Shown one piece after another: positions 35,216-46,071 of a stretch of 64,000 nucleotides of DNA (its first letter is position 1; every line of letters starts with the position of its first letter). Source of the stretch: Bombardia bombarda (lineage: Eukaryota > Ascomycota > Sordariomycetes > Sordariales > Lasiosphaeriaceae). The DNA is taken from positions 2,170,001 to 2,234,000 of the forward strand of contig JAULSR010000003.1 in NCBI GenBank assembly GCA_030512295.1. Reading direction: 5' to 3'. The notes under the pieces were generated by a model, which had not been told where the DNA came from, searched no databases, and saw only the letters and a program-made list of their open reading frames with translations. A program made the translations under genes and the position numbers.

Positions 35216-37010
35216 TTTCGGGAGAGGTTTTATCTCTTTCGCAGAGAATGCTGGGAGGTAGGTAGGTCGGGTCTGCCCTAGGTTGGTGGAGGCTGGAGCG
35301 GAGAAATGAAGGACCTCGCGGACGGATCAATTGCGAGCAGCCCATATGCAGGGATCGGTCGCGTTTGATTGGGTCGTGGTGTTGATGCTGGTGGAGCTCG
35401 TCACGTGGTAAACAGGTCGGTGGGTGCCGTCATACGGTGATTATGATCAGAACAGTGGATCATTTCTGACTTTTTTCACGGCTCCAACGAGCTTCAGCAG
35501 GGAGACGGCAGTGCTTTAATTAGTTGTGGGCGTATTAAATTGACAGCTTGATGCACTGGTGGCCCATTGGCGCTTCATCGCAGAAAAGTATGATTGTGTT
35601 ATCGTGATTCGGAGTATCATAGACAGCCTCAAAGCACAGCTCGATCAAGGCAGAGTTGGGGAAAGATGCCGTCAAGGTGTTCCACTGCGCATGCATCTGA
35701 GCATACCCGCCTAGGTATACTGGGATTATTGCATATCTTGGTATTTGTGTAGGTAGGTTCGTATTGGCAAATGGCAATACTGTGTAGATAAACGGTCTTT
35801 GGCGCAAGCTATCATGCTGCTTGGGGTCCTGAAGGCGGCAATTCCCGTCACTGTATTCGCAAAGATCACAATTTCAACAGTGCAGCCTATGACTAAGCGA
35901 TTCACTCGGCACGGCGTTACCAGGTGACGACTGACGGCATCCAAGGCGAAATCCATCGCCGAATCCATTCGAGATCCGCAGTCCGCACGCTACTGCACTA
36001 TCAAGCCAGGCCAACGTCACCAGCCAAACAAGGCTGTATTTCGTCCAGTGTGTACTGCTGAGTCTGGGACTCTGGGTCTGGATCCGCCACACTCCACGCT
36101 GTCCGACATGCCGCGTACACCTGAAATTGTCCGCTTCACATGATTACAGATTGCAGTTTGCCTAGCTGTAACTGGATTCTCCTCTCCGCTCATACTATTC
36201 AATTTTCTATCTGCCACCCATCATCCTGATTAACTTGATCGCTCTTTCCCTTTCACCCTGTCCGACTCCAACCGTGCTATTTCCACAATATAGCCCAACC
36301 TCCCGTGCCATTCAGGAAGGAGCGATCAACGCCTGCTGTGTCCCGCCTGCCTTGGAGTGCAGGTGCAACACCTCATCTTCGCCTTTTGTTTTCGGCATCG
36401 TCATTCAATAAAGGCGGATAGCAGCCTGGAACTTTCTAGAACGCACCTACTCCCCTCTCCCTCATCTGGACAGATCGCCCTTATACTCACCTTCACCGCC
36501 CACCATCATCAAGCGGTCTTACCTATCAAACTCTGTGGGAATCTTGAGAATAAGCTCGATAAGAACCAGTGTGAGAAGCAACAATCGGCAGAAGTAACCC
36601 CCCTCTTTCCGTTATTCTCGTTCCATCCTGGCTCTGATCGATACTGTCTCTCCCCACGTGTACCATTCTACTCAAGCCGCCGGAGGAAGCTCTCGTGGCG
36701 CGCCTTCCAACTGCAGCCACCTTTGACCTTGCTGCATTCTCGCACGCCCTCACCTATGCTAACTTGTTGCTGCTAGTGTTTGCTGAGGAGGCACAGGCAC
36801 CCGGCCTTGGTAAGATGAGAGCTTGGTAACTATTGCTGGCCATCGAAGCTGATCTGTTGTATAGCTGGGCGTCTGGCTGTAAGGCTCGTCAGAGATTGGT
36901 TTGCTGGAGACTTCTCGGAAAACGGCCAGGATGGACTCCGTGACTGGAAATGCACTTCGCTGCGGGACCGTGATCAAGAGTTCCCCAACACAAGCGACGA
37001 TCACGATCTT
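35216..37010. other. Promoter region and unresolved 5' end of UBP2
   Basis: 35216-36240 shows no gene; GGTAGGTAGGT occurs at 35257-35267 and TAGGTAGGT at 35750-35758. From 36240 the plus strand is C/T-rich, leader-like. A plausible acceptor (TTGTATAG, ending at 36864) and donor (GTAAGA at 36823) would join an open frame with no ATG to the UBP2 frame, which stays open from 36865 to 37010. The N-terminal exon therefore cannot be fixed. Confidence 0.45.
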
Positions 37011-40000
37011 ATGCTCATCAAGTCCCAAAGCTACGACCAGGCGCGCGACCCCCTTGGACAGGGCAATGTGCTGCTTTCGTGCATGTGCAAGTACTGTCGC
37101 CATCATTTCGTCTTCAAGATCTCCCCGGGCACCTGCGAACAACACCCCGAGGATATCATGCATCACTTTCTTGCCGCGGGCGCTGACGACTACACGGTGA
37201 GCGATGACGACCAGCTCTACAACCAAAACTTCAAATTATACCCACTCAAAGCAGCGTTTCGGTACCAATGCTCGGCCTGCCCGCAAAATATACTGCTAGA
37301 GATCACGCTACCGCGGCTGAACCACGAGTGGATCAGGATAATCTCCGATGAGGACAGGATTATAGACCGTCTTCGAGCCGCTAAAGAATCTGACCCGCAG
37401 AGGTATAGGGACCTACCTGCGTCTCAGGAGGAGAGATGGCGTAAGACGTCGCTCGCTACCATGAATCAGTACCTTAAAGGTGTCCTTGAAGCAGAGGGAC
37501 AACCCTCGCGGAGAATCTCAACCCGGAATAAAACGTTCCAAGTGCAGTTTGGGGATTTTGGCGAAAACGTGTTCAAGTACATTGGCTTCACGACTGAGGA
37601 TAACGAACAAAGCGAGAAGTGTCTAGTACCACCGGCTTTGGAGCCTCCTACGGGCGGGACGAGTCTGGGCTCCCTGCGAGCTCTTTTCGAGGACGCGAGG
37701 AGCGAGATCCAGAGCTGTCTGGAACTGCAGGCCACGCTCAAGGATTCGTTTCCTCCCCTTGTTGTGCCAATCTCAGCTCGTGAATGGCTCGAGACCGCGC
37801 TCGGCCTGGGCCAAGCCAACAACTATCTAACCAGCATGGTGCTCGAGAACCAGGAGGCGGCAGACCTTCACATCCTAGGTGCAACGGCCGACTCAGACGA
37901 TGGGTTGCTAAAGTATGCTTATAATAGACAAGTCGCGACTAACCCAGGACAGAAAGACGCGTACATCGAGGCGCTTGGCAGACTTGCTCTTCACAGGGAA
38001 ATGAACCTGCAGCTGTTTGTTTTTGAGCAGCAGGAATCACAAAGGAAATCGGCACCCACCGGCGATCTGCGTACAAAGCCATACGACTATTTCAACATCG
38101 ACGCCAACGCCAACGTGCCCGACAGTACCATCATCGAAATATACCGAGCGCGTAAGAAAGGAGCGCCAGCGCACAATTCTGACCATAGGATTGCGCTGCT
38201 CAACATTGCCAAGGACCGGCGCAGTCCCGAGATTTCCAACGAGGTTTTTGGAACGAAGATGGAACTTGCAGAGGCCTGTAAGCTTTTGAGCGTAGAGCCA
38301 GAATGGCCGTTGGAGTCTATTGCCATGATGGCAGAGACGATCAAGGTACGTCGCACGGCAGCAGCAATCCTTGTCCTCCGCCTCCTTCCCTTTCAACTGT
38401 ACCCATTGCAGCCACGAAGCGACGTAGCACAAGGAAAGATCGACTCTAACTCTGAGTAGGACGTAGACCCGGGCCTCGTTCTGATGGCTCTAGATACCAT
38501 CTCCTGTTCTCGCCCAGACGACGATCCTAACAGGGCTTCATTTGAGCACATATACGAGGCGCTTCGCGCACAGGCGCATGTCCAGAGTCGCAGCGATTCA
38601 ATCACGGCGGACAACAGCGATTTAGCAGTCAATGACGCAAGCATGGCTGAACCCGCCGGCCTCAAGAATCTCCGAAATACCTGCTATCTCAACAGCATAC
38701 TCCAATATTTCTACTCAGTAAAGGCCGTGAGGAACCTCGCGCTCGGCTTGGATCAACCCGAGCTGGTGCCTAGTGGGGAGGTTGTACGATCTCGGCTCGG
38801 AAACATTAGCGAATCCGAACTGTCGCTGGCCAAAGCCTATGTAGGCCATGAGTGTATGCTTTTCTAATTTCTCGCCAACGATGCTAGATACCTCCTTGCA
38901 TAGGTATATATACTGATCCAACCACAGTCTCCCGTGAATTATCTACTCTCTTTCGAATGCTCGATGAATCGAGAGAATCAGTTGTGCAGCCGAGGCAGCG
39001 TCTTGCCAATGCCGCCTTGCTGAAGCCTGATCAAGAGCGTCGGCCCGATCCGCCAAGCGCTGCCATGGGGCCAAGCAACAATGACGCACCGCCGCTGCCT
39101 CCACGCGTGGGCGAAAGCACTGAACCAAAGGTTACGGTAGATCAAGTTCTTGAGCAATCCGACACTGCTAGCAACGTCAGCTCGCAGACTTTGGTTAACC
39201 AGCCCGAGGAGGATACAACCTATGTGGTTGTGAGCAAGGATGCCGACAAGCTCGATTCTGCCGCCATGGATGTCGAGATGACGGAAGCGCCTGCTGCTGA
39301 CCCCAACGCTGCCGCGACAAATGCAAACGACACCAAGGCTTCACCATCAAGGCGAACGCTCGAAGATCTCGCTGAAGAGCTCAGCAAGCCAAATGTCGGA
39401 ACCGAACAGATGGATGTCGAGGAGGTCTTGGGAAATGCTATGGAGCTTCTTCAAGCTGCCATCAAGCTGTCCCAGTCTGGTACAACCGAAGGCGCGTCCG
39501 ATCCAATTGAGGATGCCTTTTATTCAACATTCGTCGATAACCGTAAAACAATCAACTCCAATTGGGAGCTCACTGAGAAGATGGAGCGTTGGGTGGCGGC
39601 GTACCCTGCTAAATCCGGAACGCGGGATATCTACGAGGCCTTTACGAATTCGTTTGATCTGGAGCTGATAAACGATGACCGCGTGTCCTTCACAACCATC
39701 AAGCGAGCAGCACCAAATTTCCACATCTGCATCCAGCGAGCGAACAACAATGGCAGAAAAAACGACAATCCAATCGCTATTCCTGAAACGCTTTATCTCG
39801 ACCGGTATATGCACACTGATGATATCGACTCTCCCTTGTTCAAGGCAAAGAAGAGGTCATGGGACATCAAGGCCAGACTCAAGGATATTGACGAGGCCAC
39901 GACGATCCAAGAGTTGAACTCTAGTGGTTCCAAAGATGAGCCCATAACGATGGATGATGTTGACGCATTCATAATGGTGGAGAGGCCGGAGATGTCGGAG

Positions 40001-40483
40001 GGAAGCTGGAGTATTGTGACTGATCAGGCCACGGAAGATGTCCTCGCCCGATACGCTTCAGCCGACATGGATATGCCACCACCCGACTCAGAGCCACAAC
40101 CCCCTTGTGAGGCAGGTGGTTCAATGGGTACACCAGAAGACCCTGACAGCTTCTGCAAAGAATTCAGCTTCGAACAGGCAGCTCAGCGTGAGCAGCTGGT
40201 GGCCGAACATGAAGAGCTCTTTAGCGGCATGAAGGAAGTGGCTTATCGCCTCCATGCCGTCATTTGTCATGCCGGCAGTGGTGCCAGCTCTGGTCACTAC
40301 TGGGTCTATATTCACGACTTTGACCAGAACGTGTGGCGGAGGTACAACGATCAAGTAGTCGCGGTGTATCCCACCGACGCCGTCTTTCGAGAGTTGACCA
40401 CCAAGGGCGAACCTTACTTTCTTTCCTATGTTCGAGCCAAAGACGTGGCTGACCACGTCAGTATCCCCCCGCGAAGCCGCTAG
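37011..40483 (+). CDS. UBP2: UBP2-type ubiquitin carboxyl-terminal hydrolase (three exons, 5' end uncertain)
   Basis: A cysteine protease that trims ubiquitin chains. Supported exons are 37011-38345, 38460-38853 and 38928-40483 (introns 114 and 74 nt), giving 1094 residues from the first ATG in frame. The catalytic Cys box GLKNLRNTCYLNSILQYF has Cys at about 520, and the His box SSGHYWVYIHDF has His at about 1033 followed by WRRYND; both look intact. The catalytic domain is split by about 400 residues of acidic, low-complexity sequence. The N-terminal half carries a CMCKYCRHHFVF Cys pair and DYFNIDANANVPDSTI, typical of the Ubp2 repeat region. The open frame extends upstream to 36865 and includes AVRLVRDWF, which resembles family N-termini, so about 50 or more residues are probably missing. 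Confidence 0.88.
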
Positions 40484-40603
40484 GTCGGCGAACACGGGGG
40501 GTGGCTGGACAGCAGCAACTGGAAGAAGGAGACGACATCAAAAATCAAAATCCGGATTACAGGCAAGTACGGACCTGGAGGCAGTGCGGATGCTGAGAAG
40601 AGA

Positions 40604-41158
40604 ATGTCGTTCGACTTTGAGGGAAGAGTATCGACTGCGGGTGATCAAACGGTTGTTGATGTGGACGGGTTTGAGGGAGTCCCACAAGAGTTTCTTGTGG
40701 AACACTTTGAAGCCTTGAAGGCGCAGAAAGAATTGGAGACGCCGAAGGACAAGGGCCGCAGAGATAGGCCTCTGAAAGCTATCTATAATGATCCCAAGTA
40801 TAGGCGTGATCATTCCCTTTCCCTGTCGGGAGATAGCGAAAGCAGTGGTTTGGAAGACGATAAAAATGAGAATAACACTAAGAACGTTGTGGAAGGGTGT
40901 GAGGGAATACCACAAGAGTCTTTTGCGGAACATTCTGAGGCCTTGAAGACGCAGAAAGTTTTAGAGCCACCGAAGGGCAAGGACCGCAGAGCTGGGCCTC
41001 CGAAAGCTATCTATAATGATCCCAAGTATAGGCGTGATCATTCCCTTTCCCTGTCGGGAGATAGCGAAAGCAATGGTTTGGAAGACGATAAAAAACAAGA
41101 AAGACCACCATCATCGTCTGCCAGATACTGGGCCGCCAAACAAGATGATGCGACGTGA
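40604..41158 (+). CDS. Repeat-containing open frame, possibly a UBP2 extension or orphan gene exon
   Basis: An open frame of 184 codons from an ATG at 40604. It consists mainly of two 76-residue units (FEGVPQE...AIYNDPKYRRDHSLSLSGDSES...LEDDK), acidic and Ser-rich with casein-kinase-2-like SGDSES sites. It lies in the same frame as UBP2, and no stop occurs between the UBP2 TAG (40481-40483) and 41156, so it could be a readthrough extension, a separate gene, or a first exon joined to the Myb-like frame downstream (a GTGAAG donor at 41155 and a CCCAG acceptor ending at 41245 would keep the frame). I cannot choose between these. Codon use is AT-richer than in neighbouring genes. Confidence 0.5.
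   Translation: MSFDFEGRVSTAGDQTVVDVDGFEGVPQEFLVEHFEALKAQKELETPKDKGRRDRPLKAIYNDPKYRRDHSLSLSGDSESSGLEDDKNENNTKNVVEGCEGIPQESFAEHSEALKTQKVLEPPKGKDRRAGPPKAIYNDPKYRRDHSLSLSGDSESNGLEDDKKQERPPSSSARYWAAKQDDAT
40664..41119 (+). repeat. Two tandem 228-bp coding repeats
   Basis: Unit 1 starts at 40664 and unit 2 at 40892, exactly 228 bp (76 codons) apart. The core at 40774-40864 matches 41002-41092 with one G/A difference, while the first half of each unit has diverged more. Degenerate pieces of the same unit recur in the next frame (41464-41640, 41730-41790) and again near 41905-41965. Confidence 0.9.
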
Positions 41159-41831
41159 AGGAGAGAGCAGCGTGAGCCGGGGGGCTCCAAGTGTGGTAGG
41201 GCAGGTGGGAATGCCGCTTCCAGCTCCATGTCTAAAGCGTCCCAGGTTTAGATTTACTCTAGAAGAGGATCAACTATTGCTAGACCTCAAAAAGAATAAG
41301 AGTTTATCGTGGAAGCAAGTCTACGACTACTTCCCAGACCGATCACCACGCGCTCTTCGGATGCGCTACCAAAGATTACTAAAGGCAAAGATAACGCAGT
41401 GGACAGACGAAACAGTCAGTCACGAGCGCCGCGAGAGCCGCGAAGCTGCGCGTCTAAGTCTAGAAGATACCTATAATGACCCCAACTATAGCCCTGGTGA
41501 TTCTCAATTAGGAGACAGCGAAAGCAGTGATGAGGAAGACCCCAAGGATACGAAAGATGCCAAGGACATTGTAGAAGGGTTTGAGGGAGTGCCACGAGAG
41601 ATGTATGACGAGAGGGCGGAGGCTCTGCCGTCCATGGAGACCTTGAAAAATATCGAGACAGCGAAAAATGTTGAGAGGTTGAAGACTGTGGCCGCCGAAT
41701 ATGAGCGTCAGAGTACTAGTGGGTTTCGGAAATATCGCCATAGCCCTGGTGATCTCCATAACCCTGGTTTAGAAGACTGCAGGGACGAGACAGGTAGCAA
41801 GGATGCCCAGAACTCGGCGGACGCGTCCTGA
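41145..41831 (+). CDS. Myb/SANT-like domain open frame with degenerate repeats
   Basis: An open frame from an ATG at 41145 (the frame is open from further upstream) to a stop at 41829-41831, about 228 residues. A Myb/SANT-like helix bundle is visible at about residues 32-85: RFRFTLEEDQLLLDLKKNK, LSWKQVYDYFPDRSPRALRM and RYQRLLK, with the Trp expected in helix 2. This is close to a family common in filamentous fungi whose members usually read RFTPEEDALLVELKE. Downstream are degenerate copies of the upstream unit (TYNDPNYSPGDSQLGDSES, VEGFEGVPRE). The relation to the frame ending at 41158 is unresolved: intron, frameshift, or separate genes. DNA binding is inferred from the domain only. Confidence 0.5.
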   Translation: MMRREGESSVSRGAPSVVGQVGMPLPAPCLKRPRFRFTLEEDQLLLDLKKNKSLSWKQVYDYFPDRSPRALRMRYQRLLKAKITQWTDETVSHERRESREAARLSLEDTYNDPNYSPGDSQLGDSESSDEEDPKDTKDAKDIVEGFEGVPREMYDERAEALPSMETLKNIETAKNVERLKTVAAEYERQSTSGFRKYRHSPGDLHNPGLEDCRDETGSKDAQNSADAS

Positions 41832-42713
41832 GAAGAGGAAGCGATCCGGGATGAGAGAGCGATCCGGGAGATGTGTTCGATCCGGGAGATATTGAACCGT
41901 TGTGAGGACTATAGCTGTAGCACCCCTGGTGTTTCACAATTGGGAGGCAGCAAAAGCGGTGATTTGGGAGAGGCAAAGACAAGATAGATAGCAAGGACAG
42001 TAAAGATAGCAAGGGCAGCAAGGACAGCGACAAGAACGAAAGCGAGGACAGCGAGGACAGCGAAAACATACCATTAGTCGGATGAAGCGAGGACCAGCCT
42101 ATGGTTAAAGGGAGTTTTCTCACTTTATCAAAGCTCGTGGGAGGAATATTGTGATGACATGGCTGGATTACTACCTACCCTGGTATGAAGTAGCTGAGTT
42201 GCTGTTCTGGGTTGGTAGGAAGAAGAAAACCTCCTTGGTGTTAACTTGCAAAGAAACTGGTAGCGATTGCATAGTATCAGGTGGGTAGGCATTCAAACTC
42301 AATAGACCTTCATAATAAAATTATCAGTTAATCTCGTGAACAGATGGTAAAGCCGGAGAAAACAAAACGTTGGCTATGAATTATCTGGGTATTCGACACG
42401 TTCCATGACTGGCTGCATACTATGATTAGGCACTTATATATATATACTGTAAACTTTATCCTTATGAGACCTCGTAAAGAAAAATAAACGAACGCTATCA
42501 AGATACATCTAGTCTCCCTTAACGGACCTTGACCTGGCACTCAACGTCCCGAAGCCTATAAACAAGATTACATGACGAAACAAATCCCTGAACTCAATCC
42601 CCCGACAACCGTGTCGTATCCCTGACCCCAACGCCCAACTAACAACACAAGCTCAAGCAACAAACGCACAAACTCAACCCCCAACAGCAAACCACTCCCC
42701 ACGAACTACCCCC
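41832..42713. other. Repeat-derived and low-complexity DNA, then intergenic
   Basis: 41905-41965 still resembles the 228-bp unit at protein level but in an interrupted frame. 41985-42075 is a low-complexity stretch that reads Lys/Asp/Ser/Glu repeats on the plus strand and Leu/Ser repeats on the minus strand. 42100-42713 is AT-rich, contains TATATATATAC near 42,438, and ends in the MSH2 3' flank. No intact gene is seen. Confidence 0.5.
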
Positions 42714-45645
42714 TTACAAGCTCTTTACACTCTGAAAAAACGGATTCGCCAACAACCTCTCATCCTTCGCGACCAGCTCCTTCATCCTCGCCACCATCTC
42801 CTCCTTGCTCATTTTGCCCCCGGCCCTGACCTCGTCCTTCCACCGGACCAACACATCCTTAAGCAGCGCACTGCCCTCCTCGACATCCTTCTTGCTATAC
42901 TCAACACCCAGCCCCCCCGCACCCGCCTCGTGCTTGCTAGTAAAGTCCTCCAGCTCGTCCGCCTTCCGCTTCGCCATGCGCACCACCTTATCCGGGAACC
43001 GCACCAGCTCAGCCACGTGAATGCCAAAGCTCTGGTCGCAGATGCCCTCCTCGACCTTGTACAGCAGCGTGACCTCGCGCTTCTCGTCTTCCTTGTCCTT
43101 TTTACCGCCGCCCGTCCCGCTGATGTGCGCCGTGACGTGCAGGTTGCGCACCTGCGGGTACTGCTCGGCGAGGGCGGTCAACTCATGAAAATGCGTGGCG
43201 AACATGGCGAAGCAGCCAATCTCCTTGACGATGTGCTCCGAGATGGCCCAGGCGAGCCCGAAGCCGTCGTAGGTGGACGTGCCGCGGCCGAGCTCGTCGA
43301 TGATGATGAGGCTCTCGGCCGTGGCCGACTTGAGGATGTTTGCCGTCTCGAGCATCTCGGCCATGAAGGTGGAGACGCCCTTGAGCTGGCTGTCGCTGGC
43401 GCCGACGCGGGCCAGGATGCTGTCGAAGATGGTCATCTCGGCCGCGGTGCAGGGCACGAAGCAGCCGATCTGCGCCATGAGCGCGATGACGCCGATCTGG
43501 CGGATGTATGTTGATTTTCCGCCCATGTTGGGCCCCGTGATGATGAGGAAGGAGGACTTGGTGCGCTCGAGCTCGACGTCGTTGGTGATGAACTGGACGT
43601 CGTCCTGGACTTCCATGCAGGGGTGACGCGCCTCTTTCAGGACGGTCTGGCCCTCGCCGCGGGGGTGGATCTTGGGCCGCACGTAGGAGATGGGTGCGTG
43701 CATCGAGCAGTGCGCAAAGGACACGATGACGTCTAGATGGGCGAGCACGCCGGCGAGCTTCTCTAGGACTGGGGAGTATGAGGCGGCGACGCCGACGACT
43801 TCGTTGACCAGGCTGCTCTGCGTTCTGTTATAATTCTGAGACAGCTGGTCGAACTCGCGGCGGAAGACCTGGAGCTTCTTGGTGCTGAAGTAGACGCCGT
43901 TTTTCTGTGTTGAGCACTCCTCATACCTCGCGTTGTTTCTTATGCAGCCGGCCTCGGTCCTGGTCAGGCGCATGCACCAGCCGTGGACCTTGTGGTTCTC
44001 GAGAAAGATCTTCTTGTCCCGCTCCTGGCCCAGGTCGCTCGCAGCACTGGAATATTCCGCGTTCATGTCGGATCGGAGCTTGTCCAGCTTCTTGCGGATG
44101 ACACGCAGCCCTTCGTCAAACTCTGGTTTGATGATGTACTCATGGTTGTCTAGTGCGTCCAGATCGACGGTCGTCTCGACCATCTCCTGCAGCTTGACCA
44201 AGCTGTCCGACAGCTGGCGAAGCTTGACGGTATATGCCTCGTCCAGAGGATCGCGGTAAGCCTCATCCATGACGCCCTCGAACGTGCCGAGAAAACCGGG
44301 CAGCCGGATGATGACCTGGTATGCCCTGACTACGTCCTCTAGGGTGGCCTTGTTGCGCTGGAAACGCTTTGCTAGGCGGTATAGGTCGGGAATAGATCTC
44401 AGGTGCTCCTCCTGCATAGTTTGCCGGAGCTCCGTGTCATTAGCAAAGGCTTCGACAAGTTGCTGACGCTTCTCAATCTCGGCCTTGTTCATCAGCGGCT
44501 GCTTCAGCCACTGAGCGAGCAGTCTGCTGCCGACAGGGGTCTTGCAGTGATTTAGCAGGCCATATAAGCTCATCGTCTTGGCGCCATCTTTCACGCCGGG
44601 CATTAGGTTGAGAGCCTTGACTGCTGCTGCGTCCAGCTTCATGAACTGGGACAGGTCGTGTTGGTACAGTTGATACTGTCCAAAGTTGGAGGGATCATGC
44701 AGCACGCCGAGGTACTTGATGAGGACGGCCGCCGAGCCCATGGCAAGCTTCAGATCGGTCTGCGGGAGCATAGTAGCAGATCGCTCATCCTTGAGAAGCC
44801 TAGCCAGGTCTTGCTCAATGTCCTTGGTGCTGAACTCGCTGGTAGATCGCTCCGAGATAGCTACTCCGCAGTTTTCAATGATCTGCCTCAGCTTGGTGAG
44901 CTCTGGATCCTTCTCCTTCTCAAGACCGGCTTTGTCCTGCTGTATCAGGCACTCTCTGACGCCGAGCTGGATAAGCATTGCCTCGAAGTTGGAGTAGAGA
45001 TCGTTGTCGATAAACTCGCTGACGCCCAGCTCTCGGACGCTGGCATCGGCAAAACACACACCCACAGTCCTGGCCTCGGTCGCCTTCGCCGAGATCTTGA
45101 CTGCCATGATGACGGGGGCAGACTCGAACTGGCCACCTAGCTCGTCCTCAACATCCTGCAGGTTGCCTGGCGACGCTTGCTTGATAACTTTCCAGTTCAT
45201 CCGCCCGTTGTTGCTTGCCCAAATTTCGACCCGTTTCCCCAGCTTGAACAGGGCTTCGCGGAGGAACTGGCGAAATACGGTGACGGTCATGGTCACTGAA
45301 GGCAGGCCGCTGTTGTCGCTTCGTCCGAGCTGCCGTACCACGGATGTCGTCTTGTATACCTGTGGTCCTTCAGTCAGTGAACCGCCTCCCCATTGGAGCA
45401 GGATTCGTGAACGCTTACAGTTCTCGCAATAAAGTTGGCGTCTTCGCCATGTGCAGTGTACCAGTCATTTCGGTCAAAGATGCGCACTGTGTCATCGCCG
45501 ACGTGCGGGAGGGATTTGAAAAAGCGGATGAATCCATGTTCATCGTCAACCTATTTCGATGCACTCGAGGCGTCAGCAAATGTCATTTCCGAGATGAACG
45601 AGATGGTCTGAACATTGCTACCTTTAACTCAGGTCGGGAAGACAT
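42714..45645 (-). CDS. MSH2: DNA mismatch repair protein MSH2 (three exons)
   Basis: The common subunit of MutSalpha and MutSbeta, recognising mismatches and small loops. Minus-strand exons: 45645-45622 (24 nt, MSSRPELK), 45550-45419 and 45359-42714 (introns 71 and 59 nt), giving 933 residues. The N-terminal mismatch-binding domain begins DDEHGFIRFFKSLP and includes VRIFDRNDWYTAHGEDA. The lever/clamp region has YGLLNHCKTPVGSRLLAQWL. The ATPase has the Walker A ITGPNMGGKSTYIRQ (about residue 660), GASDSQLKGVSTFMAEM, Walker B IIDELGRGTSTYDGFG, and FATHFHEL. The C-terminal helix-turn-helix and dimer region continue to FFQSVKSL. The first coding exon is very short. It is divergent from TRM10 with MCB-like boxes between them. 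Confidence 0.96.
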
Positions 45646-46071
45646 CTTGGTTTTGAATTGAAGTTACAGAATCAGAGAATCGCGGCAAGATTCGCTGGCA
45701 TTGTCTAATTCTTAGGTGGATGGATGGGAAGCAAACGGGATGGAGAGTGGGAATTGGAGAAGCTCGCTGGGGTGACGCGACTTAATTAAAAACCCACCGT
45801 GGAGAGCTTGGGAAGACGCGTCTGGCGTGTCTTTGAGTGCGCTCTAGGTACCCTTCGTACCTTGCTCACCGCCGATTTAAGCTTTCGATAGTGCAGAGTT
45901 CTGCCGCTTATAGTGGCTTGCGAGGCGTGTGGTCTTCCCCACCACCACCCCTGGTGAAATTATTGACCCAGCCGAACAGCACCCCGCCTGCGGGCTCTTC
46001 CATGCTCCTCGCTCGCATTTCATTGCTGCAAGTGCTAGCCAGTCACACGAGCAGCAGCACCCTTTGACAAG
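45646..46071. promoter_or_regulatory. Divergent MSH2/TRM10 promoter with MCB-type boxes
   Basis: A 426-bp gap between start codons. It carries ACGCGA (45775-45780) and a perfect MluI box ACGCGT (45816-45821), 130-176 bp upstream of the MSH2 ATG. MBF-type control of MSH2 at G1/S is established in yeast; here it is inference from the motif. Confidence 0.55.

Noticed and set aside
40428..40718. Open frame overlapping the UBP2 end in another frame
   Set aside because: It has no start of its own and overlaps both UBP2 and the repeat frame; the in-phase reading is better supported.
41716..42123. Leu/Ser-rich minus-strand open frame that looks like a membrane protein
   Set aside because: Antisense reading of the GACAGC-like low-complexity repeat.
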